This document shows, piece by piece, positions 35,721-48,532 of a stretch of DNA of 64,000 nucleotides (positions within the stretch are counted from its first letter, which is position 1; the number at the start of each line of letters is the position of its first letter). The position numbers were made by a program, and so were the translations under genes. The DNA comes from Steromphala cineraria (taxonomy: Eukaryota > Mollusca > Gastropoda > Trochida > Trochidae), in assembly GCA_916613615.1 (NCBI GenBank), contig OU744728.1, forward strand, positions 36,292,450-36,356,449, written 5' to 3'. The notes under the pieces were generated by a model, which was not told the origin of the DNA, did no database searches, and saw nothing but the letters and a program-made list of their open reading frames with translations.

Positions 35721-36924
35721 GATGGTCTGTATTCAGTGTATGTAAGTAACTGTTGTTTGTCTATCTGTGATCTTAAGTTGATTAGTCCAGTATCATCAAA
35801 TAATAGTTACATGGAAATATCTCAGAGGTTCTCGAAAAACTTTAATTATACGGGAAGTTTCAACTTGACAAGAGAGAGGACACAGTTAACAAAGTATAGT
35901 TTTATTTTATTTCATAACTGATCCTGATTTATTTGTCATACACGTGGGAGTGATATTATCTGACTGAGCATATCAAATTAAACACTTTTTTACAACCAAC
36001 ATACATGTACATTTAGGTCAATCGTTGCAAAACCCAATCTGTGATTTCCTGTGGTCATGCTATTTTACATAGATGCTAGGATTTATTCAAACAGTTGTTA
36101 TTGAAGAATGTATATGTTTATTTGCTACACAAACTTGAGACCAAAATATAAAAAATGAAACTAGAGTCAAATGACAAGGTTGGTGTTATGTTAAAGTGAA
36201 TGTAACATAAATGACTAAAAGCTAAAACGGAAAAAATTATTATTTCCGAAGGTCATTCTACAAAAAATACGTTTTTTTAATCAGTTTGATGAAGAAAATA
36301 CGTACAACTAACCTAAATCAATTGCTTTGGAGGTAAAGATTAGCTTTTTAAAAATATGTTTGATACTTCAAACATTTAAAACTTAGTACCTTTTAATTTG
36401 TTACTTTGATGTAATACATTGTTGAAGTGAAATACATGTTGAGCTCGTTTTATTAAGAAATCTATCATACATAAACAAATGACTATGGCATTGTACACTG
36501 AGATTGTGTACTTGCTTTCTATTCAAACATTACGTCACAAGCAAAAGAATATCCAATTTTAACAAATGTGCTGACAATACATTTAGCAGACAAGTCTCTC
36601 TCAAAAATCTCAAAATCAATACGGTGCTAAGCATTAAACACTTTCACTAAATGGTGTACACGAGTGAACTGATGACCCATTATAAGTGGTGATCAATGTC
36701 GTATTGAATACGGTTTGTGTTTTCGTTATCAAGTTATGAACATGGTAGCGCCATATCAAATTGTGCGCATGGATACCATGAATACTTTATTGTTGTTTAA
36801 ACCAGACATTCACATACATAAAAAGGAAACATTCTCTATGAAAATGTTCTGGATCGTTTAATCTAGATAATGTTAAAAACACGTTAATACATGTAGAAAA
36901 ATCATATCTATCTACATGACGCAT

Positions 36925-37265
36925 AAACTGTAGTTTGACTGAACGCTAGCGACTAGGGAGGTACAACAATGTTGTGAATAAAGGAGTCTGCAACAAATTG
37001 ACTACTGTATGTGGGACCAATCCTTCAAGGAGAGGAACAGAATCCTAAATGTAAATACTAATTGGACCAGCATTGCGTCCCTCCAAGGAACATGTATATT
37101 TGATGATATGATACTGCTAATGACCATTACTTTATCTCTTGTTGACCTTTAGACTTAGCAGAGTCATGTAGCTAAGAGAGGGTTTGTGATGTGAATAAGT
37201 GATGAAGAAAATGGAGTACCAAGTGTGAAACCAATTTTTCATTATAAGGGAAAGCCACCGTTCAA
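36925..37265 (+). repeat. Exon-like non-coding module, copies 4 and 5
   Basis: Two adjacent degenerate copies. 36930-37045 carries GGGACCAATCCTTCAAGGA, and 37145-37262 carries GTGTGAAACCAATTTTTCA. Both show an upstream GTGAATAA word. Confidence 0.45.
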
Positions 37266-39129
37266 CTCATCATCATAGAGACAGATTTAAGATAAAGAAG
37301 AGAATAAGATGTCAGATTGTTTAAACAATATGATAATATAAAAAATAAATGAGATATATATACTGTGTTATAAAACATCTTTGAGCTCTGAGATGTTTAA
37401 ACTCCATAGCAAAAAATGTATTAGTCATTTTGAAATTGTTTAAAAGCCAGTAGACAGTAAACAGTACGCATAAAGGAGGATTATGCACATTTCTCACTTA
37501 TCTTTAAAAACATAACCGAAGGCCCAAGATCTTCCGGAAATGGATGACATGCTTTTACTCTCCCTTCTCTAAATCTTCACAACACTTCCAACATTGTGTA
37601 ACACGCACTTTTAGCCAAAGCAGTTTATCTCAAACCATACTAAGTTTTGTTCTTGTACTCGAATACGATCCTACTCTGATGAGCAAGGTAAAGATTTGAC
37701 ATTTTCGTTTTTATGATAGTTCAACTATCTCTAAAGCAATCCATCAATATGAAGCATTTCTTCTGAAAACCCTCTGATGCAAAGGTATTGGTACACTTTT
37801 TGAACTAAATGTAACGTTGCATGAATAAATGTTATTTATGTGACTTTTAAAGCATATACATTACACAATATAACAGATAGGGTACTGCTTTAAATGATTG
37901 ATGTTCGAATGTTAAATATTTACATAGCTTGCAATATTGATAACATGACATATAAACTACCAGTGTCACATTGAATCAATCAACTGAAACCTATACACTT
38001 CATTGAATAGAGCTTATTTTTCTTTGCTGAACTTCCTAAAGTGTTAATCTTTATTGTTATTGAGCTTCTCTGACCCTGTGGCATTTCTCCATAAGTATAT
38101 GTGATTGAGAATAGGCATAGTATCAGAAGTTGTTATTTCAGTGATTTTGAAAGTACGATGGACAACAACAGATATTGTCTGGTGTGGTCTCAAGGTAATT
38201 TTGATGACGGTTACACTATCTTTGCAATCAGACTAAATTAACTTGAATTAAAATTATGTAAATCATGGAGGTAATACAATTATTATTTAACACTCTCACC
38301 TTGGAAAGTAACAGGTATTTCTATTTGAATATCTTTATACACAATTTAGAATCCACACGTGCCTCTGACTTTCATGTTGGCCAACGTTTATCTGCAGATA
38401 TCGATCTTTTGTTTTTGTATATCTATATCTTTCAATATCTTAAATTATTTCATCATTACCAATACACCATGCCTTTCCAACATGGTCTGAATGTCAATTT
38501 AACTATTTCACATTATAAATAAAGGTACGTTCATGTGAATTATACACGCTAACCTGTACCTAAGAATGTAATCAGTCTACCAAGTCTGACACATCTTCTG
38601 TTTGTCTGCTAGAGCAATTACAAAGTAATTTACCACCCCTGGTGATGTGGCTAGTTGAGTCCCAGAGGTTTGCATTTGGCTGGCTTTGGCTGCCCTCTTT
38701 GAAAAGTAATCATCCCAGTGCCCTTCTGGCCGCTGCAGTTATTGATTTATAGCTCATGTTAGGAGAGAAGTGTTTTTGATGATATGTTGTTTTGCCATTG
38801 AAACATTATGATAAGCACAGTGATACATTTTATATATATTTAAAGTAAACAGCGTATAAAATTACAGGGATAAACAGAAGGAAATCAATAATCAATAATT
38901 AACTAAATATTTCAGATATGTATATTTGATTTTTACAAAATCAAATACATTTGCAAAATATAAACTTAAAGGTACCGTTTAACTCTAATATTCGTTATAT
39001 CACTATTTTTCAGTAATCGAATTTGACCTCCATCAAAAAAATATAAAGAATGATATTCACAATGAAAGTCAATTTCAATATAATCTTACCACAGTTGTCC
39101 AAGTTTATTCATTAGTTTTCTTTTTTATA

Positions 39130-39606
39130 TGAATAGTTATATAGCGCACATATCCATCAAGGCGCTTACATTGTGTCCCCTGGTCAATGGCATTCTTTCA
39201 CCGTCCGATCATTATCCAGTTCAACTCCCCGGGGAGTATTCAACCGGCATCCATATATGTGTCGCTCAGGTTAATGACCATTCTATGCCTCACAGGGTAC
39301 CCATTCACAGCTGGGTGAACTGAGACACATAGTCACAGCAGTTCGTCCAACACTGCTGAACGCTGATAACCGACATCTCGGCGTATGCACGTATCCATGT
39401 ATCCACCATTCAGCCACTGTCATGAATTCGTGGAATCTTTTAAGTGCGCAGGTTTTGTTGCACTACACACTAGGGCTCCAGGGTGACACTTATAGAGTTC
39501 TAACAGAGGTGAACTCTAGGTTTTTTTACACCTTGGCTTGAATGGGATTCGAACTCCGTACCTCAGCAACGTGAGACCGGCGCTCTTGCCGACTGATCTA
39601 TCCCGT
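39130..39606 (-). mobile_element. tRNA-derived SINE, about full length
   Basis: On the minus strand, a tRNA-like head has an A-box region TAGATCAGTCGGCAAGAGC (about 39600-39582) and a B box AGTTCGAATCCC (39555-39544). The 3' end carries AAGCGCCTTGATGGATA followed by a GCGCTATATAAC-type tail (to about 39130). This is the familiar tail style of metazoan SINEs. The T-stem does not pair properly, so it is not a functional tRNA. Confidence 0.75.
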
Positions 39607-40595
39607 ATTCTTTAAACGTCGACAGTTAGTGTGTCATGTTAAACCTTCCTATTAATTTGAGACAATATGCTGAATTGTGTAGCTTGTGTTCCATAAAATC
39701 TCATATCAGATATATTTGATAAGTATATACATGTATTCCAAAATAGGAAATAATTACATTCAAAATTGGTAAAAACATTACATGCATTCGGTACTGTTCA
39801 CTTGATATCGTTCCAAGCTGTGCTATTTAATTTTGCTACGTTGTCCGTTCACTTAGTTACACTTCCTTCAGAACGCCAGCTTCCGACTTTGGACCAAGAT
39901 CTATATATACAAGGATTAAACGAAGTGAATAATGGAACATTGATCTTGCATATAAGTGAATAAGTTCTGCTATGTGATGATCAAACAACCTAAATAAATG
40001 CAATTACGTTCATCCTTTCGAGTTGCTTATGAAATTTCTTCTTTTTATTATCAGGTTTCTTAGAACCCTTGATTTTATGGTCTGGTTGATCTGATGATGT
40101 GATTATTTTAGGACGACATACATTTGTACATTTTATACTTGAACTCATTTTTCCATGCAGGTCAATAGATGATAAGTGTTCTTTCTGAATTGACCTAATG
40201 TATTTCAGTCATATCGTTTTAGCAAATTAGTTTTAAGTACATTAATTGACATTTGGACACATCAACGCTATGCATGTCCCCCAACATAAGTCTGTTTGAG
40301 AATAAATATGCCATAAGGTATCTGTATTTTTATGAGTTTAATGTCACCAACTGTTCAACCGTTCTTTAAGTAAGTTTGACTTGTTTATTTTATCAATGAA
40401 ATGTTTTTTAATTTTAAGATTAGAATCAATTCAGCATTTTTTTTAATGGAAACAGGATCTTTTTCATCCTGATTTGCGAAAAAAACGGTAAAACTGTGAC
40501 GTCATAAAGATATTGCATTACGTTTTTAGATAATGAAAAAGTAAGATTGTTGTTTCGGAATTACCATTTACCATTCGATTTACACACAAGTTGCA

Positions 40596-41250
40596 AGTTT
40601 TTTGAAAATTTTATATTTTCATTTTTTCACTGATAATTGTACGTAATGCTTAAAGGGGCAGTAGCACGTTTTTTGGATAATTTTAAATTTTTAAATTTTG
40701 ACTGATAATTGTAATTGCTCAATGTATTATTTTGACAGTGTCAAAAATCTCATTCGACAAACCAATCATCCATAGTCAGAGGACAAAGTATGAAGATTCA
40801 CATACAATCCATTGGCGGCCATTTTGTGTGAACACCTTTAATTCATTTTGTATAAGAAAAAGGAATCGCATGGCTAAACTTTAGGTTATATATATGAATT
40901 ATTACTGCTCCATTTAGTTTAAATATGTTGTCTTTCAATTGGCACCATTAATTTTCATTTTCCTGACATCACCTTATATTCTCCCTAAAAACGTACTACT
41001 GCCCCTTTAATGTATTATTTTGATATTGTCAAAAATCAAATTACTCAAACCAATCATCCATAGTCAGTGAATAAATTATTTAGATTCACATAAAGTCTAT
41101 TTCCGGCCTTTCTATTGTCAAAACCTTTAAATCATTTGGTTTAAGTATGAGGAATCGCATGGCTGAACTTTACATTATGTATTTGATTTATTACTGCTTC
41201 CTTTAGTTAAAATACTTTGTCTGTCAATTAGAACCATTTACATACATAAA
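40596..41250 (+). mobile_element. Older TTAA-target MITE split by a younger copy
   Basis: Left remnant 40596-40653 and right remnant 41007-41250 are the two halves of one family member that has lost its termini. The break lies at AATGC-TTAA-TGTATT, exactly where the young copy sits. Confidence 0.75.
40650..41010 (+). mobile_element. TTAA-target MITE, complete, nested in an older copy
   Basis: Flanked by TTAA on both sides. The termini AGGGGCAGTAGCACG and its complement are intact except one base. The AGGGG start fits Kolobok better than piggyBac, but both use TTAA. Confidence 0.88.
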
Positions 41251-41924
41251 CATAATACATAACCAATACATTACAATAATTTTAAGGTGGTTGGCCAATT
41301 TAGAAATTGCCATGACAATAATCGAATCAATATAATCAAAAACATTTTACATGCCTCCATACATCTTCTAAATTTATACATATAAAAATAATTGAAAGGA
41401 ATTACTCTAAAAAACAGAGAAGACTGATATATTGTTTATTCAAGCTAACAAAATTTCACTGAATTGCAGTACCTATTGCCTTACATGAGAATATTTTATT
41501 ATCACCGAAACTGTATATTCGATTTATCTCCCTTAGACATCTGCAATATTACAAAATCAAAAATGACAAACTCTTGTTTCGACAATTTCATCTGTTTCTT
41601 AAAAAACAGACTGACATTTGCAATTGTAATTGTACAGAGCCGCCACACAGTTACAGGAGTTCAATAAATCATTGATCCGTTTTGGTTCCATAAGCAATTT
41701 TCTTGACTGGATGCTTTTCTTCACTGTCAAGACAGGCCAAGTCGATAAACCCTTGATTCAGCCACATATTGCCTTCATTTTGGCGACAGAGGGAGAATAT
41801 TGACCAAATTTATTCTGACCTTCATTCCCAATATGCACAAGATATTATCGACAAATTTGTTTGAACATTTGGTGACAACAACCGTCTATAACTTATGTTG
41901 CTGTTTTGAATATCGTATTTCCTC

Positions 41925-42130
41925 GAATATACGAATATACGCCGAATACAAGCCGGGTCTCAAGTAAGTATTAAGTAATAATAAGTAAATACACGCCGGG
42001 TTTCGAATAGACGCCGGGTGATAAGTTGATTAATTAATGCTCCCGTCGTTGAATGCAAATAATGTATTCTCCCTCTACACCATCTATACACATCATGTCC
42101 TACTAACAATAAACAGACGCCGGCCTAAAC
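41925..42130. repeat. CGAATA / ACGCCGGG repeat tract
   Basis: Short GC-rich words such as TCGAATA, GAATAGACGCCGGGT and ACACGCCGGG recur four to five times in AT-rich surroundings. Probably a fragment of an unidentified repeat. Confidence 0.45.
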
Positions 42131-43020
42131 CTGAATTCAAGATGTTGTCATACTGTACTTACATTATATATATGACGGCAAATAGCATGACTAACATTTA
42201 TCATAATAAGGCAATTTGTTGTATTAGTTCTCCAACAAAACATTTTGAGAATATAAAAAATCAACAATATAACCAAAGGTTATCAAACTAAACATCCTAT
42301 CAGAAATCGTATACCTATTCGTTATCGCCAAGTTATTTTCAAAACAACAGAGATGTTACCTGTATAATTTAGATAGAATTTCTAACATAGAACTGATTTT
42401 ATAAATACATGAAGATTAATCATATTCAGTTGTTTTATGGCAATATAAATATTTCAAAAAGTCACTAACTTTTCACCCTTTCCCACTAATATTCCACTCT
42501 TCATATCATATCACTAACACTATTTGAATTTTTTTATCTGTACTTAGACGAGAAATAGTTACCTAGCTGAGTTTCAGGAATCCTTATGACAATTTTGGTT
42601 TCTAGTTGAGAATACTTCAAGTAAAGATGTCTTAATATGCATAAATGTATCTAACACTTATTTAAAAGACATTTGAAAAGTGGCAAAATCCTCTGAAAAC
42701 ATAAATCATGTATTTGGTTGATAAAAAAAACATTTTACTTTTAGTGCCATTGGCTACGCAAACCAATATTACGTTTTGAAATTAGCTGTAAAGGTTTTGT
42801 TTTATATTTATTATCATAAAAAACGTAATTACATTTCGCAAAATATTTGTATATAATCATCATGTGCTGATGCTTCGAGGCAAATATCTCGTGACATTAT
42901 AAACTTCATAAAAAATTTGCCATATAAAATGTCAGGTCTCATATTCATGTAATTTTTATTACCACGGATATAGGCTTAGGTCCATAAAATAGAGATTAGA
43001 ATCCAAAGTTACTTTAATGG

Positions 43021-43150
43021 AGAAATATATATAGGTGTGGTGAGGTGATTAAGGGGTTTTACGCCGCTTTCAAGCGTATTTCACTTATATCAGGGCTTCT
43101 AATATTATTGCAGGGAGACAGCCCGCAACGCTATTGTGGTTTGACCATAG
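43021..43150 (-). mobile_element. SINE fragment (3' body only)
   Basis: Resembles 16220-16310: GGTTTTA(A/C)CGCC, CTTTCAAG, ATTGCAGGGAGA(A/C)AGCC. The tRNA-like head is absent. Confidence 0.55.
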
Positions 43151-43443
43151 CCTCGAAAGGGGGAATTTTGGGGAATAAACCCTTAGTAAACTAGACATTT
43201 TGTAACAAAACATGCGACAAAACATAACATAAGATGTTGTGACGTTTATCCAAATTTGAACATAACTTTAGGATCTCATAAAGGTGTTTCTTATTTCAAT
43301 ATTTGAAAAAGGATTAACTCTTATCGTTTCACATTGAAAGACAACAATAAATAATGGCTTTCCATTGATAATATCAATTTTGTAATTGATGTTGATAGTT
43401 TTAAGTAGAATTTCGCAAATCATGCTCAATGCGTGACTTTGTT

Positions 43444-44320
43444 ATGACCCCTGACCTTTGATGGATTGTAGAGAAACCTTTTCAAAACATTTCACTTCTT
43501 CAAAGATGATATACCAACTTCGAGTTTTAAATCACATAAACTTTCCAAGTTATCTATGATTTTTACGTGAATATATCTAATCGTGACCTCGACTGTTATT
43601 GAATGTGAACATGTAAGAATAATTCCCAAATGGTTTGAAACCAGACTTCACATACATTCCAAATGATCTGATGAAAATATATAACATTGACAAAATCATC
43701 TTTTATTCGAATTGCAACTACTCAAAATATATGAAATTTTGGTCATCCTGCCATTTACTATTCAAACACTAATCACTTCTTCTTTATATGCCTTTGTTAC
43801 CATTGTAATTGGAAACTTGATGCATAACCTGTGCATACTTGCATGTATTTCGCCTATATGTAATGTTGCTATGTAAAATGTCACTTTCTTTGTAGTTTGA
43901 ACTTAAATGTACATGTACCTCAAAAATAAATAAAATAATAAACAAACAAAATTCCCAAATGGTGTACTTTGTTAGATATCTTAAATTAATGAGTCCAAAA
44001 GGGATGGAGGTATAGCCAAAAAGAATGTACAAGGCAATAACATATGTCTCGTGACAGTAACATTTGACATTCAGTCACACAATCAATGGAAACTCTTTAT
44101 GGAGTAGAAAAATACTGTTTTGACTTAATAGTGTTTATAGCTGAAATAAAGCATTTGGCTAAACCTTGCTTCAGTCGCGACCTTACCTTTTGATAGATTG
44201 TAGCAGAGACCTAGGCCTATTCAAAGTTTTAACTTCTCCAAAGATGATATATATATATAAACTGTTTAAGTTATCGTCTTTACAAGGATCTTGTGATCTT
44301 GACCTAGAATGCAAACCCCC
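43444..44320. repeat. Pair of degenerate direct repeats
   Basis: 43444-43610 and 44176-44320 share ACCTTTGATGGATTGTAG-like, CTTC(T)CAAAGATGATATA and GTGACCT(C)GAC words at similar spacing, about 730 bases apart. Confidence 0.45.
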
Positions 44321-46266
44321 TTCGGTGTAAGAAGTGTGATAGGCATTTGAAAAGCTTATATAAAATGTTATAGCCTGTAGGACATGTGCGGTGGCGGCAA
44401 CAGCAACTTCACAAACACTAAGTCGGCTCTGCTATTAACAGTTGCGTCTATATAATCTGTGGCATTCTCTCCCAAAAGGTACCTCAGTCGTATCCAAGCA
44501 AGCCTCTTTTATAAGTCAAATACATGGGGTAGAACATTGATTGATTTTTTTTTTAACAAACCTGAACGAAGTATATCGCACTTTAACTCATTAAGGCCGA
44601 GAGATGCATTTATGTGGCAGTTTATCATCGATCATTGAAAGCTCGAATGTCTGAGAAAAATCAATACTCATTAGTTATATTAATATAAAAATACAAAACA
44701 CAGTGTGCGTGATATTGAAAAAAACATTTCTCATGAAAAGGTTTAACATAAGAGTGAGACTATTATTGCGAAGTTGTCTTCAGGCATATAACGTAGAAAC
44801 GTTGCCTTTTTGTTTGACTGATGCACATGTGATTGAATTGTTCATACGTTTACAGTTTTTGGGCAATGAAGAATTCTATTTTCCGATTCTTATACACCTG
44901 TGTACTTAGTTCGAGGATGAAGATGCCGGAGTGCCAGTGAACCATCTAAACTTAACTACACACTTGTCACGCACAGCAAACACGCATCGCCTTCATCAAT
45001 AATGAGAGGAGCCGATAGGAATGTGTAATTTAGCTAAAGTAGATTGCTAAGATGTCTGCCTGACACAAGCGATCTTGTAAATGGTCTTTGAAGATCTAAA
45101 GCAATTACGAAATGGCCAGGGAAAATACTTCACATAGAAACAATTTAGAAGATTTCTGCTTAGTTTATTTATAACTTTTTGACAAAAATTCAGAAAACTA
45201 CTCTTTGATGATACATCGTAGAATGTCAAAGAATGTCATTAAATATGGATACAAACATATATATTTCAGGTTTTGTGTTTTTTTTGGAAAAAACTGAGCT
45301 TTACAGGTTTGGAAGAAATCTATTAAACGTTGATATGCTTTTCAAAGATGTCTGGATCGTTTAGTTTTTGATCGAATATAACGCTATCTGAGCTATAAAA
45401 ATACTCAAACATCTGAAGTGATGGTCGTCAAACATGTCCCTGGACCATGAGAAAATGGTTTCTTTCGGGACCGATACTTGTAGACAATTGGATCATATTG
45501 TGAATTTATGCATATGTCACATTTGATAGGTGTTCCTGAAGAGATGTTTCGTTTTTGATTTCGTTTCAGAAGATCATTCCTAAAAAAACAAATCCAGTAC
45601 ATCATCAGTGAATAATGTGGTTAACGTGTGAAGAACCTTTGTAGTTACAGCAATCCATTACTCCCGTCTGACAAGAACGTCTGTTTGTTTGCAAAGTAAT
45701 TTCCCGCTCCTGATGTTGTGACTTGGAGCCCAAGAAGTTGACATTTGGCTGGCATTGGCTTTCCTCTTTGGAACGCCATTACTCTATTGCCATTTAAATT
45801 TCATACTGTGTATGTGGGAATTGGATTTCCCGTGTTTTTTAGAACTTTACTTGTGTGGTATATCTTTCCTTATTTCTTTCAGAAATATATTCACTTAGCC
45901 GTAGTTTCTCGATTATTTACGACAACACTCAAAGTTTATTCAGCAACCCCTAAAAAGGTTAAGAAATCATGTTATAACTTTCAAGTAGTTCTCAGACTAT
46001 AAGGTGGTTAATTTCAGTTAAAATCAAATGATATACGCTCTTATTTAACTTACACCTAGGAATTAGTCAGAACCAAAAATCACTGTACATAATATTTCAA
46101 GTTTGATAAAGCTGATTTGGCATTGCTTCCATTATGTTTTTAATTTTATTATTCAAATATTTCGCTGGATCATTTATATATTCGTGTTTGTGTTTTGATC
46201 AAAAGTATGATAGTATTCTGACACAATATAAACGTTTTTAAAGGTTAAACGAAGTGAATATTGGTT

Positions 46267-46280
46267 GGGGGGGGGGGGGG
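46267..46280 (+). repeat. Poly-G run of 14
   Basis: Uninterrupted G14 close upstream of the SINE at 46327. Could be a G-quadruplex former or an assembly-length uncertainty. Confidence 0.85.
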
Positions 46281-46326
46281 AGCGAAGACGCATGAAGATC
46301 CTTCCCCCCAATATATATGGACCAAC

Positions 46327-46530
46327 CGGGGGCGTGGTAGAGTGTCCGCTCGTCACCCGGTAGATCGGGGTTCGATTCCCGGACGCGTCATACCAAAAGA
46401 CGTTAAAAGGTGGGAGTTGTTGCTGTCTTGCTTGACACTGAGCATTGTAAAGGCAGAACAACGTATTAACTGGCGCTGCACATTTAAGGCTTGTCAGCAG
46501 GATATCTCTAGAACTGTTCACTAGATTGCC
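46327..46530 (+). mobile_element. tRNA-derived SINE
   Basis: The tRNA-like head GGGGGCGTGGTAGAGTGTCC (A-box region) is followed by the B box GGGTTCGATTCCC (about 46367-46380). A body then carries TTGTTGCTGTCTTGCTTGAC and a CTGAGCATTGTAAAGG end, a common mollusc SINE arrangement. No CCA end or acceptor pairing, so it is not a tRNA gene. Confidence 0.75.
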
Positions 46531-46745
46531 TTCATAGGTTAAGCAAAGCATCTTATTGGGTAGACGCAGGACAAAGTCAATTTTGATGACCTTCACATCG
46601 GTTTCAAGGTCACAGCAGAACTTTGGATTTATCATCAATTTACCTGCATGTTAAGCTTGTGATTGTGATATCTCAAGAGTCATTCACTGGATTCTTTTTA
46701 TAAATCTATTTTTGGAAGACACCGGGCCAATTTGGTTTTGGTGAC
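46490..46745 (+). repeat. Dispersed repeat with about 170-bp periodicity
   Basis: ATATCTCTAGAACTGTTCACT (about 46501) and ATATCTCAAGAGTCATTCACT (about 46670) mark two related units. GGTTTCAAGGTCACAG lies between them. Family not named. Confidence 0.5.
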
Positions 46746-47490
46746 TTAAACATTTTATTTTGAAGACCCAGGAACCAGTCGATTTGTTATTGTCTAAATG
46801 ACATCTGGTAGCATGACAAGTGTAGACAAGTGTGTCTATGTATACATTATTTTTTTTTGTTAACATCAATTTGCGGCGGGGGAACTCGGATATATTTTCA
46901 AGTCCCATCCCTATATAATATCATCAAAGTTTCTGGGAACCACTGATTGCATAGTGTTATCGATTTTGAGACAATCACTCTATGTGATGATCATATGTCA
47001 ACCTAATTCCGAAGAGGCGTTGAATTTAATAAGCAATGACAAAATTGAATGTCTTGTTCACATTAAAAAAGAAAAATCAATGAAATGAAGACAACAAATG
47101 AGAAGACTTTACCATAATGAAAGACTCTAGGCAATAGGATGCACTTATATGTAACGAGTTCCCTTGTTCTTAGTAACTAGAGGATACATTAACCGAATTT
47201 GTCCTGTTTACAAGGTACTGAGAGTCTTTGATGGTTGATCTGATTTATCAGATAATGTTATTATCCTGAAGTTGACATACCAATCAAACAAATGGTCTCA
47301 CAAATACTACATATTGATTTTCCCATGTTAATCATATTTCAAGGAAATCTTTTACCTCAATTTGTTAGTTCTCTTTAGTTATTTGGTTATTGACATACAT
47401 GTAGGTAATTTAGAACAATTATAGTAATAAAATGTGATTTAAATTATTATGTTGATGCCGAAAAATATCACTTATTTTAGATAATATATC

Positions 47491-47503
47491 ATCAGGTAGA
47501 ATC
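47491..47503. repeat. LINE target site duplication, left
   Basis: ATCAGGTAGAATC, identical to 48055-48067. Confidence 0.75.
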
Positions 47504-48054
47504 ACTACCAGTCACACGAACTTACAATGGTTCCAATACAAAATCATGCATCATATCCTCCCAACAAATACTCGATTATACAGCATGGGCTATTCCATAA
47601 CTAATTTATGTGATTTTTGTTTGAAGCAATTAGATACACTCCCCCATGTACTCTTAAAATGCGAACATATACGACCATTGTGGTCACCATTGGAAGGTTG
47701 GCTGCGAGAAAAAGTTGATACAAAATCAAATTTGACAAAGGAAAGATACTTATTGGTTTCATAGACAAAAACGATGACCCTCTAAATATAATTATTCTGA
47801 TCTTCCAAAAAGCTATATTTGAAAATAAAGATATTTTTGAAAATATGCAAAGACGACTGGCAACCTTCCAATCATTGATATCTAAAGTCCATGAGTACAA
47901 TTGTACAAAATGTACAATATGTGCTACTGAAATGTATGCTCGAGTAGATATGTTCTATAAATTCTGGTCTTCTTGCCATGTTCTGTTTATGTAAATGATT
48001 TATGTGTTTGATACCCTTTGTATTTTGAAATAAAAGTTTAAATAATAAAAGAAA
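47504..48054 (+). pseudogene. LINE reverse transcriptase 3' end (L1/Tx1-like), 5'-truncated and frameshifted
   Basis: The frame reads LQWFQYKIMHHILPT, then a zf-RVT motif C-x2-C-x7-H-x4-C (CDFC ... LPHVLLKC), then W. This is the usual C-terminal region of L1/Tx1-type LINE ORF2. One frameshift near 47751 moves the frame from a stop after ERYLLVS into LIGFIDKNDDP, and it then runs to a TAA near 47994. The tail holds AATAAAAG (about 48030-48046). A 13-base target duplication flanks it, and 57289-57310 in unit 3 resembles the empty site. Dead, 5'-truncated insertion. Confidence 0.8.
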
Positions 48055-48067
48055 ATCAGGTAGAATC
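48055..48067. repeat. LINE target site duplication, right
   Basis: ATCAGGTAGAATC, identical to 47491-47503. Confidence 0.75.
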
Positions 48068-48449
48068 GCTGCAAATGGTAGCCTTACAACCAAGTGAATT
48101 CATTGTTAAGTTAAACAAACATAAAAATGAAAACTCTATGTATGAAGGCACATATAAGAAATAAAATGAATTATGAGGTCATGATTTTCTTGAAACCCTG
48201 TTCCATCCATTTTGTTAAAAGAATGTTTATTGTTTGTTGTAATTTGTAAAATTGTAACTGTCTGTTAAAACCCACTTCCGGTATCGTTGCTATAGGTCCC
48301 TTTACTAACTGTAGATGTATTGACTGATACACCTCAACTTTCCTAATACACCTAATTTTTATTGCACCCGCACATTTTGTCAGGTGAAGAGATCTTCTAG
48401 TTTGGCAAATCAACAGAGTTGTAAAATTTATAATTTTTGAGAAATGTTA

Positions 48450-48532
48450 ACGACCAAAGTGGGAATCGAACTAGCTTTAGGGCCTTAATTTGTCGACGCA
48501 ACACCTAGAGCTGAGCTACTGAGGCTTGATAC
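48450..48532 (-). other. tRNA-like sequence, probably a SINE head
   Basis: On the minus strand, CAGTAGCTCAGCTCTAGG (A box) is followed by GTTCGATTCCC (B box). Acceptor ends do not pair, so it is not a functional tRNA gene. No SINE body was recognised behind it. Confidence 0.5.

Larger units (their letters stand above)
38560..41800. repeat. Triplicated segment, unit 1
   Basis: Landmarks O (38615-38740, with GCATTTGGCTGGC-type and GCCCTCTTTG words), P (40045-40115, with GGTTGATCTGATGATG) and Q (41655-41800, with CAGGCCAAGTCGATAAA) occur here in order. They are repeated in the same order in units 2 and 3, though landmark O was not found in unit 3. Confidence 0.5.

Noticed and set aside
39544..39600. 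Candidate tRNA gene
   Set aside because: A and B boxes are present but acceptor and T-stem pairing fail, and a SINE body and tail follow.
46327..46388. Candidate tRNA gene (plus strand)
   Set aside because: No acceptor-stem pairing, and it is followed by a SINE body with a CTGAGCATT-type end.
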